The notes beneath the pieces are model-generated. The model was given only the letters and a program-made list of their open reading frames with translations, was not told where the DNA came from and ran no database searches. A stretch of 64,000 bases of DNA from Campylobacter sp. RM6914 (GTDB lineage: Bacteria; Campylobacterota; Campylobacteria; Campylobacterales; Campylobacteraceae), in contig NZ_CP012545.1 in NCBI RefSeq assembly GCF_004803835.1, positions 186,001 to 250,000 on the forward strand, in the 5' to 3' direction. How positions within the stretch are numbered: the stretch's first letter is position 1; every line of letters begins with the position of its first letter. The position numbers were made by a program, and so were the translations under genes. Positions 10,602 through 19,238 of this stretch are shown here, in pieces.

Positions 10602-11513
10602 ATGTTGTTAATGATAAAATTAGTAAAAAATGAATTTTTTGGCATTACTATCACGCTTCTTGGCGGGATTTTATGGGGATTTAGCGGAGTTTGCGGGCAG
10701 TATTTATTTACGCAAAAGGGCATTAGTAGCGACTGGCTTGTGCCGTATCGCTTGCTTTTGGCAGGCTTGGCGCTTGTTGTTTATTATTTTATCACTTCGC
10801 CAAAAAGCGCGCTTGCACCGATAAAAGACATAAGGCTTCTTCCGCAAATGTTAATCTATGCCATTTTAGGTCTTATGCTGACGCAATACAGCTATTTTTA
10901 TGCGATAGAGCTATCAAATGCCGCCGTTGCGACCGTTATTCAGTATTCAGCACCCGCACTTATTTTGGCGGTTGTTTGTGTGATAGAAAAAAGATCGCCC
11001 AAGATAAATGAGCTAATCGCTCTAATTTTAGCTAGTTTGGGCGTTATTTTACTGGCAACTCACGGCGATTTAACCACGCTTGTTATTAGTCCAAAGGCTC
11101 TATTTTACTGTCTTTTAAGCGCGGTTTGTGTTTGTATCTATAATCTTTCGCCCACAAGGCTTAATAAAAAATACCCCATTACGTTAAATTTAGGCTGGGG
11201 GATGGTGATAGGCGGGGTGTTGCTTGCGTTTTTTATGAGAGTGTGGAATTTAAACGGTGTGAGCGATGTGAGCGGCTTTTTGGCTTTTATCTCGGTTGTA
11301 TTTTTTGGCACGATTTGCGCCTTTAGTTTTTACATGGTAGGCGTTAAGTCGTTAGGGGCTAGCAAGGCTAGCTTGATAGCTTGCATAGAGCCCGTAAGTG
11401 CGGCACTTTTTGCATACTTTTGGCTTGGGACGGAGTTTGTGTTTTTGGACTTTACGGGGTTTGTTTTGATCATCTCTTGTATATTTTTATTAGCAAAAAA
11501 AGACAAGCAATAA
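10602..11513 (+). CDS. EamA/DMT-family transporter
   Basis: A 303-residue protein with about ten membrane segments in two homologous halves, the layout of EamA (RhaT/YdcZ-like) drug/metabolite transporters. Family-like segments include GGILWGFSGVCGQYLF near residue 20, VIQYSAPALIL near 110 and IACIEPVSAALFAY near 265. An internal ATG at 10611 is an alternative start. No nearby ribosome site decides between them. The substrate is unknown. Nothing links it to its neighbours. Confidence 0.85.
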   Translation: MLLMIKLVKNEFFGITITLLGGILWGFSGVCGQYLFTQKGISSDWLVPYRLLLAGLALVVYYFITSPKSALAPIKDIRLLPQMLIYAILGLMLTQYSYFYAIELSNAAVATVIQYSAPALILAVVCVIEKRSPKINELIALILASLGVILLATHGDLTTLVISPKALFYCLLSAVCVCIYNLSPTRLNKKYPITLNLGWGMVIGGVLLAFFMRVWNLNGVSDVSGFLAFISVVFFGTICAFSFYMVGVKSLGASKASLIACIEPVSAALFAYFWLGTEFVFLDFTGFVLIISCIFLLAKKDKQ

Positions 11514-11560
11514 AGTCGCAGAAAAATATTATAATACAACTTTAAAATAAAGGATATAAA

Positions 11561-12204
11561 ATTAAAACTTTGATCATAAGCGCACACCCGTTTTTAAATG
11601 AGGAAAATTCATATTCTAAAAAGCTGCAAAATGCTTTCTTGGCTGAATTTAGAGCTAAATTTGACGAAGATAAACTCGAAATTTTAAATTTAGCCGATGA
11701 GTTTATCCCAGCGCTTGACGGCGATATGCTAAATGCCTGGGCAAAAATTTCAAACGAAGAAAAATTAAGCCAAAACGAGCAAAAGGTAGCAGACGCACAA
11801 GCCGGACTTTTAGCACAGTTTAAACGCTGCAAGCGCGTAGTTATCGTTACTCCGCTTCATAACTTCAACATAACTTCAAAGCTAAAAAACTATATTGATA
11901 ATATCTTCATGGCGGGCGAAACCTTTAAATACGTTACAGGCGGATCTGTAGGGTTAATGAACGATGGACGTAAGGTTATGCTACTTCAAGCAAGCGGTGG
12001 GATCTACTCGCAAAACGATCCAAAATACTCGCCTATGGAGCTAACTAGAATTTACATAAAAGGCATTTTTGTTGATTTTTGGGGTTTGAGAGCTTTGATA
12101 TCGTGTGAGCTGAGGGCGCATCGGTGGGCGCTGTGGATAAGGATAAGATGATGGCAGATGCCATAAATGAGCTAAAAGCTAAATTTATTAAATTTTACGA
12201 GTAG
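11561..12204 (+). pseudogene. Decayed FMN-dependent NADH-azoreductase / flavodoxin-fold quinone reductase
   Basis: The frame encodes a good azoreductase-like flavoprotein: IKTLIISAHPF at the N-terminus, the TPLHNFNITSKLKNYID active-site region near residue 100 and a VTGGSVGLMNDGRK stretch. It is damaged in three places. The codon where ATG is expected, correctly spaced after AAAGGATA, is ATT (11561-11563). The GGGG run at 12081-12084 appears one base short, after which the protein leaves the family sequence and stops at 12151. In the restored frame (FESFDIV, then AEGASVGAV) there is a TGA at 12106-12108 before the natural end at TAG 12202-12204. A repaired gene would encode 214 residues, close to the family length. 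A TTG at 11570 could still start a shortened product. Confidence 0.8.
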
Positions 12205-12214
12205 GGGTGCAAAT

Positions 12215-12637
12215 TTGATATATCTAGCGCAAACCGATACGACGGCAGGATTTTTAAGCAAGGATTACCGCGAGCTAAACCGAGTAAAAGAGCGCAAACT
12301 AGACCAACCATGCTTGATCGCAACTGCCAAATTTGCCACTTTGCAAAACTTAACAAGAGTGCCAAATAAATTTAAAAACATGGTTAGGCGCTCTAAAAAA
12401 ACTACATTTTTGTATCCAAATTTAAAAGCGATCAGGGTTGTAAAAGATGGTGAGCATGCTAAATTTCTTGACATGCACAGCTGGCTTTACTCTACAAGCG
12501 CGAACAGACATGGCGAAAATTTTGATGAAATTTGGGCTAGAAATGTTGCCGATATTGTTGTAGATGAGCGATTTTACCAAGCTAAAGGATCAAAAATTTA
12601 TAAAATTTCAAAAACCAATATAAAGCGCATAAGATAA
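12215..12637 (+). CDS. Short Sua5/YciO/YrdC-like protein
   Basis: A 140-residue protein related to the YrdC/TsaC fold, which makes the threonylcarbamoyl-adenylate used for tRNA t6A. Family traces are a TDTTAGFL segment near residue 7 (in place of the usual TET.YGL), the KERK basic motif near 26 and an STSAN motif near 93. It starts at TTG 12215 with GGGG-rich sequence upstream. The protein is about 50 residues shorter than typical TsaC and strongly divergent. It may be the functional t6A enzyme of this lineage or a paralogue. It follows the broken azoreductase gene by ten bases. Confidence 0.7.
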   Translation: MIYLAQTDTTAGFLSKDYRELNRVKERKLDQPCLIATAKFATLQNLTRVPNKFKNMVRRSKKTTFLYPNLKAIRVVKDGEHAKFLDMHSWLYSTSANRHGENFDEIWARNVADIVVDERFYQAKGSKIYKISKTNIKRIR

Positions 12638-12781
12638 ATACACTTCTCACATTTCTTTAAATTTTTGTAAAAATCATATCTTAAACGATCAATTTTCTAA
12701 ATTCATATAAATTTTTAAAAAATATATGCAATGTTTGTAATGCCCATTTATACAGCTTTTGCGTAAGCTCTTATGCTCTTA

Positions 12782-12796
12782 GTTACCATACGTAAC
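12782..12796. promoter_or_regulatory. Dyad upstream of gdhA
   Basis: GTTAC (12782-12786) and GTAAC (12792-12796) form a perfect 5-bp inverted repeat around CATAC, about 100 bases upstream of gdhA in a 256-base intergenic region. It could be an operator. The regulator is unknown. The rest of the gap is AT-rich with no gene visible. Confidence 0.3.
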
Positions 12797-12893
12797 ACAA
12801 ATGCCTAAAATAAAAAACTGAAAGTATTTTTAAACTAAAAAAAATTATAGGCATGTTAGTATTCAACTATAAATTAATCAAAAGGGAGCAAAA

Positions 12894-14252
12894 ATGAGCG
12901 AATACATCAATGGTATTCTAGAAGATCTTAAACGACTAAATCCTGGTCAAGAGGTGTTCATCCAGGCAGCTACCGAGGTTCTTTACAACCTTGATCCTTT
13001 GATATCAAGAGAAGATAAATATAAAAAACACGCTATTTTAGAGAGGATCACCGTTCCTGAAAGAACCGTTGTTTTTCGCGTGACTTATGTTGACGATAAG
13101 GGCAAACCGCAAGTTCACAACGGATATCGTGTCCAGTTTAACTCAGCCATCGGTCCGTATAAAGGCGGTTTAAGACTTCATCCTAGTGTAAATTTAGGCG
13201 TTTTGAAATTTTTAGGATTTGAACAAATTTTTAAAAATTCACTAACCGGCGTTAATATCGGCGGTGCAAAAGGCGGAAGCAACTTCGATCCAAAAGGCAA
13301 AAGCGATAATGAGATAATGAGATTTTGCCATGCGTTTATGGAAGAATTTTACAGACATATAGGCAATACAACCGATGTTCCTGCAGGAGATATCGGTGTT
13401 GGCGGACGTGAGATCGGCTATCTTTTTGGCAAATACAAAAAGATCACTGGAAGATTTGACGGAATTTTAACAGGAAAAGGACTAAACTGGGGCGGAAGTC
13501 TTGCTAGAACTGAAGCAACCGGATACGGCTTAGTTTACTTTACGGATAACATGCTTAAAAAAGCAGGTCTTAGCTTAGAGGGTAAAAAATGCTCTATCAG
13601 CGGAAGTGGAAACGTTGCTATTTACACCATCGAAAAGCTATATCAATTTGGTGCGTTGCCTATTACTGCGTCTGACTCAAACGGTTATATCTATGATAGT
13701 GAAGGTATTGATGTGGCACTTTTAAAAGAACTAAAAGAGGTTCGAAGAGAGCGCTTGAGTGAATACACCAAATTTAGACCGCATGCAAAATACATAAGCG
13801 TAAACGAATACGCACCGGGACGCAACGGCGTTTGGGATGTGCCTTGTGACGGAGCATTTCCTTGTGCTACGCAAAACGAAGTTCATTTAGCCGACATTAA
13901 AGTCCTTTATGCGAATGGATGTAAATTCTTAGCCGAGGGTGCGAATATGCCAAGCACGCTTGATGCCGTAAATTTCATGCTTGCGCAAAAAGACTTTTAC
14001 TTTGCCCCCGCTAAAGCCGCAAATGCCGGAGGCGTAGGTACTAGCGGACTTGAGATGATGCAAAATGCAGGCATGACATCTTGGAGCTTTGAGGAGGTTG
14101 ATAAAAGACTTCGCGGCATAATGAATCATATATTTGAAATTTCATACGCTACAAGTGAGGAATTTGGCGATGCAGGCAACCTCGTGCTTGGCTCAAATAT
14201 CGCGGGATTTAGAAAAGTAGCCGACGCGATGATCGATCAAGGATATGTGTAG
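12894..14252 (+). CDS. gdhA: NADP-specific glutamate dehydrogenase
   Basis: A 452-residue hexameric-type glutamate dehydrogenase, which assimilates ammonia onto 2-oxoglutarate to give glutamate. Visible family signatures are the substrate pocket GPYKGGLRLHPSVN near residue 85, the catalytic-lysine loop GGAKGGSNFDPKGKSD near 123, PAGDIGVGGREIGY near 165 and the Rossmann-type SGSGNVAIY near 237. Length and order match the bacterial small-subunit (about 450-residue) class. A strong GGGAGC ribosome site precedes the ATG. It is a single-gene unit. Confidence 0.97.
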   Translation: MSEYINGILEDLKRLNPGQEVFIQAATEVLYNLDPLISREDKYKKHAILERITVPERTVVFRVTYVDDKGKPQVHNGYRVQFNSAIGPYKGGLRLHPSVNLGVLKFLGFEQIFKNSLTGVNIGGAKGGSNFDPKGKSDNEIMRFCHAFMEEFYRHIGNTTDVPAGDIGVGGREIGYLFGKYKKITGRFDGILTGKGLNWGGSLARTEATGYGLVYFTDNMLKKAGLSLEGKKCSISGSGNVAIYTIEKLYQFGALPITASDSNGYIYDSEGIDVALLKELKEVRRERLSEYTKFRPHAKYISVNEYAPGRNGVWDVPCDGAFPCATQNEVHLADIKVLYANGCKFLAEGANMPSTLDAVNFMLAQKDFYFAPAKAANAGGVGTSGLEMMQNAGMTSWSFEEVDKRLRGIMNHIFEISYATSEEFGDAGNLVLGSNIAGFRKVADAMIDQGYV

Positions 14253-14320
14253 TAAATTTTTATTTTGATGGCTAAAATCAGCTTGTTTTTAGTATAATCA
14301 AAACAAAAAAGGTGGCTAAG

Positions 14321-14767
14321 ATGAAGATTATAAATTCTTTTTTTGTGGGATTTTTGTTTGTCTTAGCTCCGATTTTTACTCTATTTGCCGGGCTTAAGGT
14401 TAATTACTTTGACCATTACGGCATTGATGAGTATTTTAATGCCATTTTTATACATAATGTGCCGATTTTATGGCTTGCTCCTCTTTATTTATTTGTCGGT
14501 TATGCGTTTTTATATTCTAAATTTAGAAAATTTTTTCGTGCATTTTATGTTATAGTTTTACTTTTTTCGCTCCTTAGCTGGCTTCCTGCGATAGGTCTTA
14601 ATGTGGGGGAGAGAATTTTTGCAGAGCCTGATTATGACGAGTTTATACAAGATAGTGATAGCGGTGTAAAAACTGTAAATTTCCGTCCTTTATATAAAAC
14701 TAAAGATACAATTTATGTTATAAAAAACAAAGGCGACTACGCTGTAAAGATAAAACGAAACAAATAA
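14321..14767 (+). CDS. Small membrane protein of unknown function
   Basis: About 148 residues with three predicted membrane helices (near 5-25, 45-65 and 72-95) and a hydrophilic tail of about 50 residues. I chose ATG 14321 because AAGGTGG lies five bases upstream. A GTG at 14312 is in frame but falls inside that ribosome site. No domain or motif is recognised. It lies alone between gdhA and the DUF507 gene. Confidence 0.65.
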   Translation: MKIINSFFVGFLFVLAPIFTLFAGLKVNYFDHYGIDEYFNAIFIHNVPILWLAPLYLFVGYAFLYSKFRKFFRAFYVIVLLFSLLSWLPAIGLNVGERIFAEPDYDEFIQDSDSGVKTVNFRPLYKTKDTIYVIKNKGDYAVKIKRNK

Positions 14768-14885
14768 AAAAGAAAAATTTTAAATTTCGGTTTATTTTTA
14801 ACATTTTGACCACTTTATCTCTTTAAATTTTAACGGATTTTTACCTTTTTTTAGCTACAATGTAATAAAAAATAAAGGGTTAAAT

Positions 14886-15437
14886 ATGCGGATGAAACTA
14901 CCACATGTGCCTTATGTCGCACATAAAATAGCGATAGATCTTTTAAATTGTGGCTTTGTTAAGCTAAACAAAGGCATAGAACCGATAGTTGCTAAGGCTA
15001 CTGAAATTTTAAATGAAGATATAGCAAAAGAGAGAGCCTTAGAGGAGAGAGCTAACGAGCTTTTAGAGAAAAACGAAGACGAAATGCAACTTATGCAAGT
15101 TGATCGTAAAAACATGTTCTGGCTTATAAAGAAAAAGTTAGCGGCTGATTTTGATGTGATACTAACCCATGAGGATAGGTTTAGCAACGTAGCTCATAAA
15201 ATTTTAGAGACGGTATGGAAGAGTAGTTTGGTTGAGTATAATGTCTCTGAAAACCGCGTTAAAAATGTTATCTACAGCTCGATAGACGGGTATTTGAAAA
15301 ATTACGAAAAGATAGAAGATGATGTTCTTGAAAAGATAGAGAGTTATAAACATAAACTTATCCCTGGAACCCAGGAGTATGACATTGTTTTTGAGCGCCT
15401 TTATCAAGACGAACTTAAAAAAAGAGGAATGCTGTAA
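14886..15437 (+). CDS. DUF507 family protein
   Basis: A 183-residue soluble, helix-rich, charged protein beginning MRMKLPHVPYVAHKI, the typical opening of DUF507 proteins. Its stop overlaps the carA start by one base, so they are translationally coupled. The same DUF507-carA pair occurs in C. jejuni. Function is unknown. The tight coupling suggests co-expression with carbamoyl phosphate synthesis but does not prove a role in it. Confidence 0.8.
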   Translation: MRMKLPHVPYVAHKIAIDLLNCGFVKLNKGIEPIVAKATEILNEDIAKERALEERANELLEKNEDEMQLMQVDRKNMFWLIKKKLAADFDVILTHEDRFSNVAHKILETVWKSSLVEYNVSENRVKNVIYSSIDGYLKNYEKIEDDVLEKIESYKHKLIPGTQEYDIVFERLYQDELKKRGML

Positions 15438-16555
15438 TGAAAGCTTATATTTACATCGAAAACGGCACATATCTTGAAGCAAAAGCGTTTGGAGCTCACG
15501 GTGAGTGTGCCGGCGAGCTTGTTTTCAACACATCTTTAACCGGCTATGAAGAGATCATGAGTGATCCTAGCTATGCAGGTCAGTTTATCGTATTTACTAT
15601 GCCTGAAATCGGTATAGTGGGTGTAAATGATGACGATATGGAGAGCCATAAAATTTATGCAAGTGGCGTTATCATGCGCTCTTATAATGAATTTGCATCA
15701 AATTATAGGTCGCAAAAAACATTGGGAGAATTTTTCAAAGAGCAAGGTAAATTCGGCGTTTATGATGTAGATACTAGATTTTTAACCAAAATGCTTCGTG
15801 ACGAGGGTGCTTTGATGGCGTATATTTCAACGCAAATTAGCGACAAAGAAGAGCTTAAACGTCGTCTTGAAGCAAGCGGACGCATAGAGGATACAAACTA
15901 TGTAAAAGTTGTAGGTTCAACTGATGAATACGAGCATAAATTTGGAAGTTGGGATAAAACCGCTAAAATTTACAAGCCTTTAAAAAGTATCGGCAAAAAG
16001 ATCGCTGTGCTTGACTTTGGCGTAAAAAGAAACATCTTGAATGAGCTTTGCGAAGTCGGTCTTGAGGTGGTTGTTGTGCCTCATAGCGTAAAAGCCGAGT
16101 ATCTGATAGAAAAATTTAAAAACGGCGAAATAAATGGTGTGTTTTTGTCAAACGGTCCAGGAGAGCCAAAAAGTTTAAAGTCGGAAATATCCGAGATAAA
16201 AAAGATCATAGACGCTAAAATCCCGATATTTGCGATATGTCTTGGACATCAACTTCTTTCAAATGCCATGGGTTATCCGACCTATAAGCTAAAATTCGGA
16301 CAGCATGGAGCAAACCATCCTGTGCTAAATTTAGAAACAAAAGCGATCGAGATAACTACTCAAAACCACAACTATAATGTTCCTGAAGAGATCGCCGAGG
16401 TCGCTCATATAACACATAGAAATTTATTTGATGGAACTATAGAGGGTGTTAGATATAAGGATTTTCCGGTATTTTCCGTTCAGCATCACCCAGAGGCTAG
16501 CAGCGGACCAAATGAAAGCAAATATATATTTAAACAGTTTATAGAAATTTTATAA
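15437..16555 (+). CDS. carA: Carbamoyl-phosphate synthase small subunit
   Basis: A 372-residue glutamine amidotransferase subunit that hydrolyses glutamine and channels ammonia to CarB. The N-terminal CarA domain (about 1-150) contains NTSLTGYEEIMSDPSYAGQ. The C-terminal class I amidotransferase domain carries the nucleophile Cys near residue 268 in IFAICLGHQLL, and the His/Glu pair in VQHHPEASSGP near the end. It overlaps the DUF507 gene by one base. carB lies elsewhere in this window. Confidence 0.97.
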   Translation: MKAYIYIENGTYLEAKAFGAHGECAGELVFNTSLTGYEEIMSDPSYAGQFIVFTMPEIGIVGVNDDDMESHKIYASGVIMRSYNEFASNYRSQKTLGEFFKEQGKFGVYDVDTRFLTKMLRDEGALMAYISTQISDKEELKRRLEASGRIEDTNYVKVVGSTDEYEHKFGSWDKTAKIYKPLKSIGKKIAVLDFGVKRNILNELCEVGLEVVVVPHSVKAEYLIEKFKNGEINGVFLSNGPGEPKSLKSEISEIKKIIDAKIPIFAICLGHQLLSNAMGYPTYKLKFGQHGANHPVLNLETKAIEITTQNHNYNVPEEIAEVAHITHRNLFDGTIEGVRYKDFPVFSVQHHPEASSGPNESKYIFKQFIEIL

Positions 16556-16561
16556 ATTTAG

Positions 16562-17230
16562 ATGGATTTTGCCACTGTTGTAAGTATAGTAAGCGTTGCT
16601 TTTTTAAGCAGTTTTAGCCACTGCATAGGCATGTGTGGTGGCTTTTTGGGTTTGCAAGCCTTTTTTTTAAAAGACAAAACACAAAAACAAACACTCTTTT
16701 TTACTACTTTATACCACTTAGCTAGAATTTTTGCCTATGTTCTCATCGGTACTGTTTTTGGAGCATTTGGCGGGATCTTTGTTATAAGCGGAACTTCGCG
16801 TGCATTTTTGTTTTTTATGATAGGATTTTTTCTTGTTTTTATAGGCGTTGCGCTTTGGGTAAGGGGGGATTTATTAAAATTTATAGAAAACGATAAAATA
16901 TCTAAATTCGTAACCAAAAATGCTTTTAAACTTAGCAAAAAACATGGAATTTTAAATTTTGTCGCACTCGGTTTTTTAAACGGTTTGCTTCCTTGTGGAG
17001 TGGTTTATTATTTTGCTGCAATGGCGATCGCATCATCTTCTGTAGTTAATGGTGCTCTTATAATGCTACTTTTTGGTTTGTCTACACTTCCTGTTATGGT
17101 GGGGTTTGTTACATTTTTTAATCTCATTAATGAAACTTTTAAGCAAATAATGTTTAAAATATCACTTATAATCGTAATTTTAAATGGAATTTATCTCACT
17201 TTTTTAGGATATATGGCAAATAATGGATAA
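16562..17230 (+). CDS. TauE/SafE-like (DsbD_2 type) membrane protein
   Basis: A 222-residue protein with about six membrane helices. The SHCIGMCGGFLGLQ motif near residue 20 and GLLPCGVVYYFAA near 140 are characteristic of the COG2836 group, related to DsbD and UreH transmembrane domains. These proteins are often linked to copper handling or cytochrome oxidase assembly. Here the gene sits between carA and a two-component system leading into ccoNOQP, the same position as Cj1493c in C. jejuni. A role in cbb3 oxidase maturation is a reasonable inference. The coding sequence contains runs of T8 (16661-16668) and G6 (16863-16868), both in frame. Confidence 0.75.
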   Translation: MDFATVVSIVSVAFLSSFSHCIGMCGGFLGLQAFFLKDKTQKQTLFFTTLYHLARIFAYVLIGTVFGAFGGIFVISGTSRAFLFFMIGFFLVFIGVALWVRGDLLKFIENDKISKFVTKNAFKLSKKHGILNFVALGFLNGLLPCGVVYYFAAMAIASSSVVNGALIMLLFGLSTLPVMVGFVTFFNLINETFKQIMFKISLIIVILNGIYLTFLGYMANNG

Positions 17231-18452
17231 TGTAAAGGCTAGGTTTAAGCAGTATCAAAATGCTGTTGAAGAGAGCAATATCGTCTCAAAAACCGACATA
17301 AATGGTATTATTACTTTTGTAAATGATGAATTTTGCAAGATTAGTGAATACACTCGTGAAGAGCTTATCGGCAAAAATCACAACATCGTTCGTCATCCTG
17401 ATGTGCCAAAAGAGAGTTTTAGGCGACTTTGGAGCACGATACTTGATAAAAAAGTCTATAAAACCATAGCTAAAAATTTAACTAAAAGCGGTAAGGTCGT
17501 ATATCTAAACACGACTATCATCCCTATATTAAATTTAAAGGGTGATATAGAGGAATTTCTAGCGATCCGGCATGACGTCACAAAGGTTATCGAGTTAAAT
17601 GAGCAACTTTTAAAGACGCAAGACGAGCTTGAAATTTTAAATTCAGAACTTGAAGAGCGCGCAAGAAAGAAGACTGCCGAGTTAAGAGCTTTAAATGAAA
17701 ATTTGCAAGACATTATAAAGTCTGAAGTCGCTAAAAATGAAGAGCAAACAAAGCTTTTAGTCATCCAGTCAAGATTTGCCAGCATGGGAGAGATGATAGC
17801 AAACATAGCTCACCAGTGGCGACAGCCTTTAAATGAACTTAGTATCGCGTTGTTTAAAATGAAAAAAACCGCAAACAACAGTGATGAAGAATTTGAAAAT
17901 TCATACAGGCGATGTAAAAATATCATAAAAAATATGTCAAATACGATAGAAGACTTTAGAGGTTTTTTTGCTGTAGATAAAGAAGCTAAGAAATTTCACA
18001 TCTCATCTTCGGTGCATGACTCTATCTTTATGCTCCAAGGTGCGATAGAAAGAGAAGAGATAGCTCTTAAGTTAAATATCATAAACGATGTTGAAATTTA
18101 CGGACATAAAAGACAGCTTGATCAGGTTGTGATAAATTTATTAAACAACGCAAAAGATGCTTTGATAGAAAGAAAGGTTGAAGATAAGACAATAACGGTC
18201 GAGGTTTTACTTGAAGAAAATTTTGGTGTTTTAAAAATTTCAGACAATGCAGGCGGGATAGACGAGCATGTTAAGGACAAGATCTTTGAGCCTTATTTCA
18301 CCACTAAGCATTCCTCTAGTGGTACCGGCATAGGTCTTTATATGTCAAAACTTATAATAGATAGAGCAAATGGCGAGATAACAGCGGAAAACACCGCAAG
18401 TGGAGCCTGTTTTATAGTGAGATTACCAATACAAGGAGAATTTGATGAGTAA
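17223..18452 (+). CDS. bumS: PAS sensor histidine kinase/phosphatase, BumS-like
   Basis: A 409-residue cytosolic sensor with no membrane segment. An Aer-like PAS domain covers about 15-120, a coiled coil about 122-180, then SMGEMIANIAHQWRQPLN with the conserved His197. The ATPase domain has VVINLLNNAKDAL, DNAGGID and GTGIGLYMSKL. Its position (carA, membrane protein, sensor, regulator, ccoN) equals Cj1492c of C. jejuni. That protein, as I recall, is BumS, a butyrate-responsive sensor that acts mainly as a phosphatase. Function here is inferred from synteny. It overlaps both neighbours (by 8 bases each). Confidence 0.8.
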   Translation: MDNVKARFKQYQNAVEESNIVSKTDINGIITFVNDEFCKISEYTREELIGKNHNIVRHPDVPKESFRRLWSTILDKKVYKTIAKNLTKSGKVVYLNTTIIPILNLKGDIEEFLAIRHDVTKVIELNEQLLKTQDELEILNSELEERARKKTAELRALNENLQDIIKSEVAKNEEQTKLLVIQSRFASMGEMIANIAHQWRQPLNELSIALFKMKKTANNSDEEFENSYRRCKNIIKNMSNTIEDFRGFFAVDKEAKKFHISSSVHDSIFMLQGAIEREEIALKLNIINDVEIYGHKRQLDQVVINLLNNAKDALIERKVEDKTITVEVLLEENFGVLKISDNAGGIDEHVKDKIFEPYFTTKHSSSGTGIGLYMSKLIIDRANGEITAENTASGACFIVRLPIQGEFDE

Positions 18453-19125
18453 AATTTTAGAAAATTTAATGATCTTGATAGTTGAGGATGAAAACGAAGT
18501 TAGAAAGCTCATGCAAGATGTTATGACGGGCGAATTTGCCAATGTTATAACCGCACAAAACGGCGACGAGGGACTTAAAAAATTTAAAAAGTATAATCCC
18601 GACATTGTTGTAACCGATATTGCTATGCCTATTAGCGATGGACTTGAAATGGCAATGCATATAAAAGAAATTTCAAAAGATACGCCGGTAGTCGTGCTTA
18701 GTGCTTATAGTGAAAAAGAGAGACTTCTTAAGGCTATAGATGTCGGCGTGGATAAATACATCATGAAGCCTATCGATATGGACGAGTTTTTAACCACTCT
18801 TGAGCATGTAGCAAAAAGCAAGATAGAAACTACAAACATTATCGAAGTTGCAAAAGGTTACACATTTAACAAAACCAAGAGAGTTTTGATAAAAGACGGA
18901 GTTGAAATTCCGCTTACAAAAAAAGAGTTGGCATTTATTTCGTTGCTGATAAAACGCCTTGGTGCACTTGTGTTACACGACGAGATCAAAAACGTAGTTT
19001 GGGTTGGAGAGAGTGTTTCTGAAGCCGCGATTAGAACATTTGTTAAACGCGTAAGAGATAAAGTGGGAAATGATTTTGTTAAAAATATACCTGGTCTTGG
19101 ATATAAAATAGACGTAAATTTATAA
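18445..19125 (+). CDS. bumR: Response regulator, BumR-like
   Basis: About 226 residues. The receiver domain has acidic residues E14/D15, phospho-acceptor D58 (VVTDIAMPISDG), S86 and K108 (IMKPID). A winged-helix output domain follows, with an IPLTKKELAFISLL helix and ending NIPGLGYKIDVN. ATG 18445 is chosen because AAGGAG lies just upstream. A TTG three bases earlier is in frame but less likely. It overlaps the sensor gene and stands in the Cj1491c position before ccoN. BumR regulates butyrate-responsive genes in C. jejuni. The targets here are unknown. Confidence 0.8.
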   Translation: MSKILENLMILIVEDENEVRKLMQDVMTGEFANVITAQNGDEGLKKFKKYNPDIVVTDIAMPISDGLEMAMHIKEISKDTPVVVLSAYSEKERLLKAIDVGVDKYIMKPIDMDEFLTTLEHVAKSKIETTNIIEVAKGYTFNKTKRVLIKDGVEIPLTKKELAFISLLIKRLGALVLHDEIKNVVWVGESVSEAAIRTFVKRVRDKVGNDFVKNIPGLGYKIDVNL

Positions 19126-19238
19126 TTTAGCTTTAATATAAATAAAATTGTAGCATTTAAGTTTTTTCATATAAATAATATTTTAAAATAACGTTTATTA
19201 TATTATTCATTAATATAAAATTAACAAGGAGGCATTTA

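Noticed and set aside
12638-12893. Hidden small gene or RNA upstream of gdhA
   Set aside because: Only AT-rich sequence and one short dyad are visible, with no credible start plus ribosome site.
16661-16868. T8 and G6 runs inside the TauE/SafE-like gene, as possible phase-variable tracts
   Set aside because: The frame is intact through both, and known Campylobacter phase-variable G-tracts are usually eight or longer.
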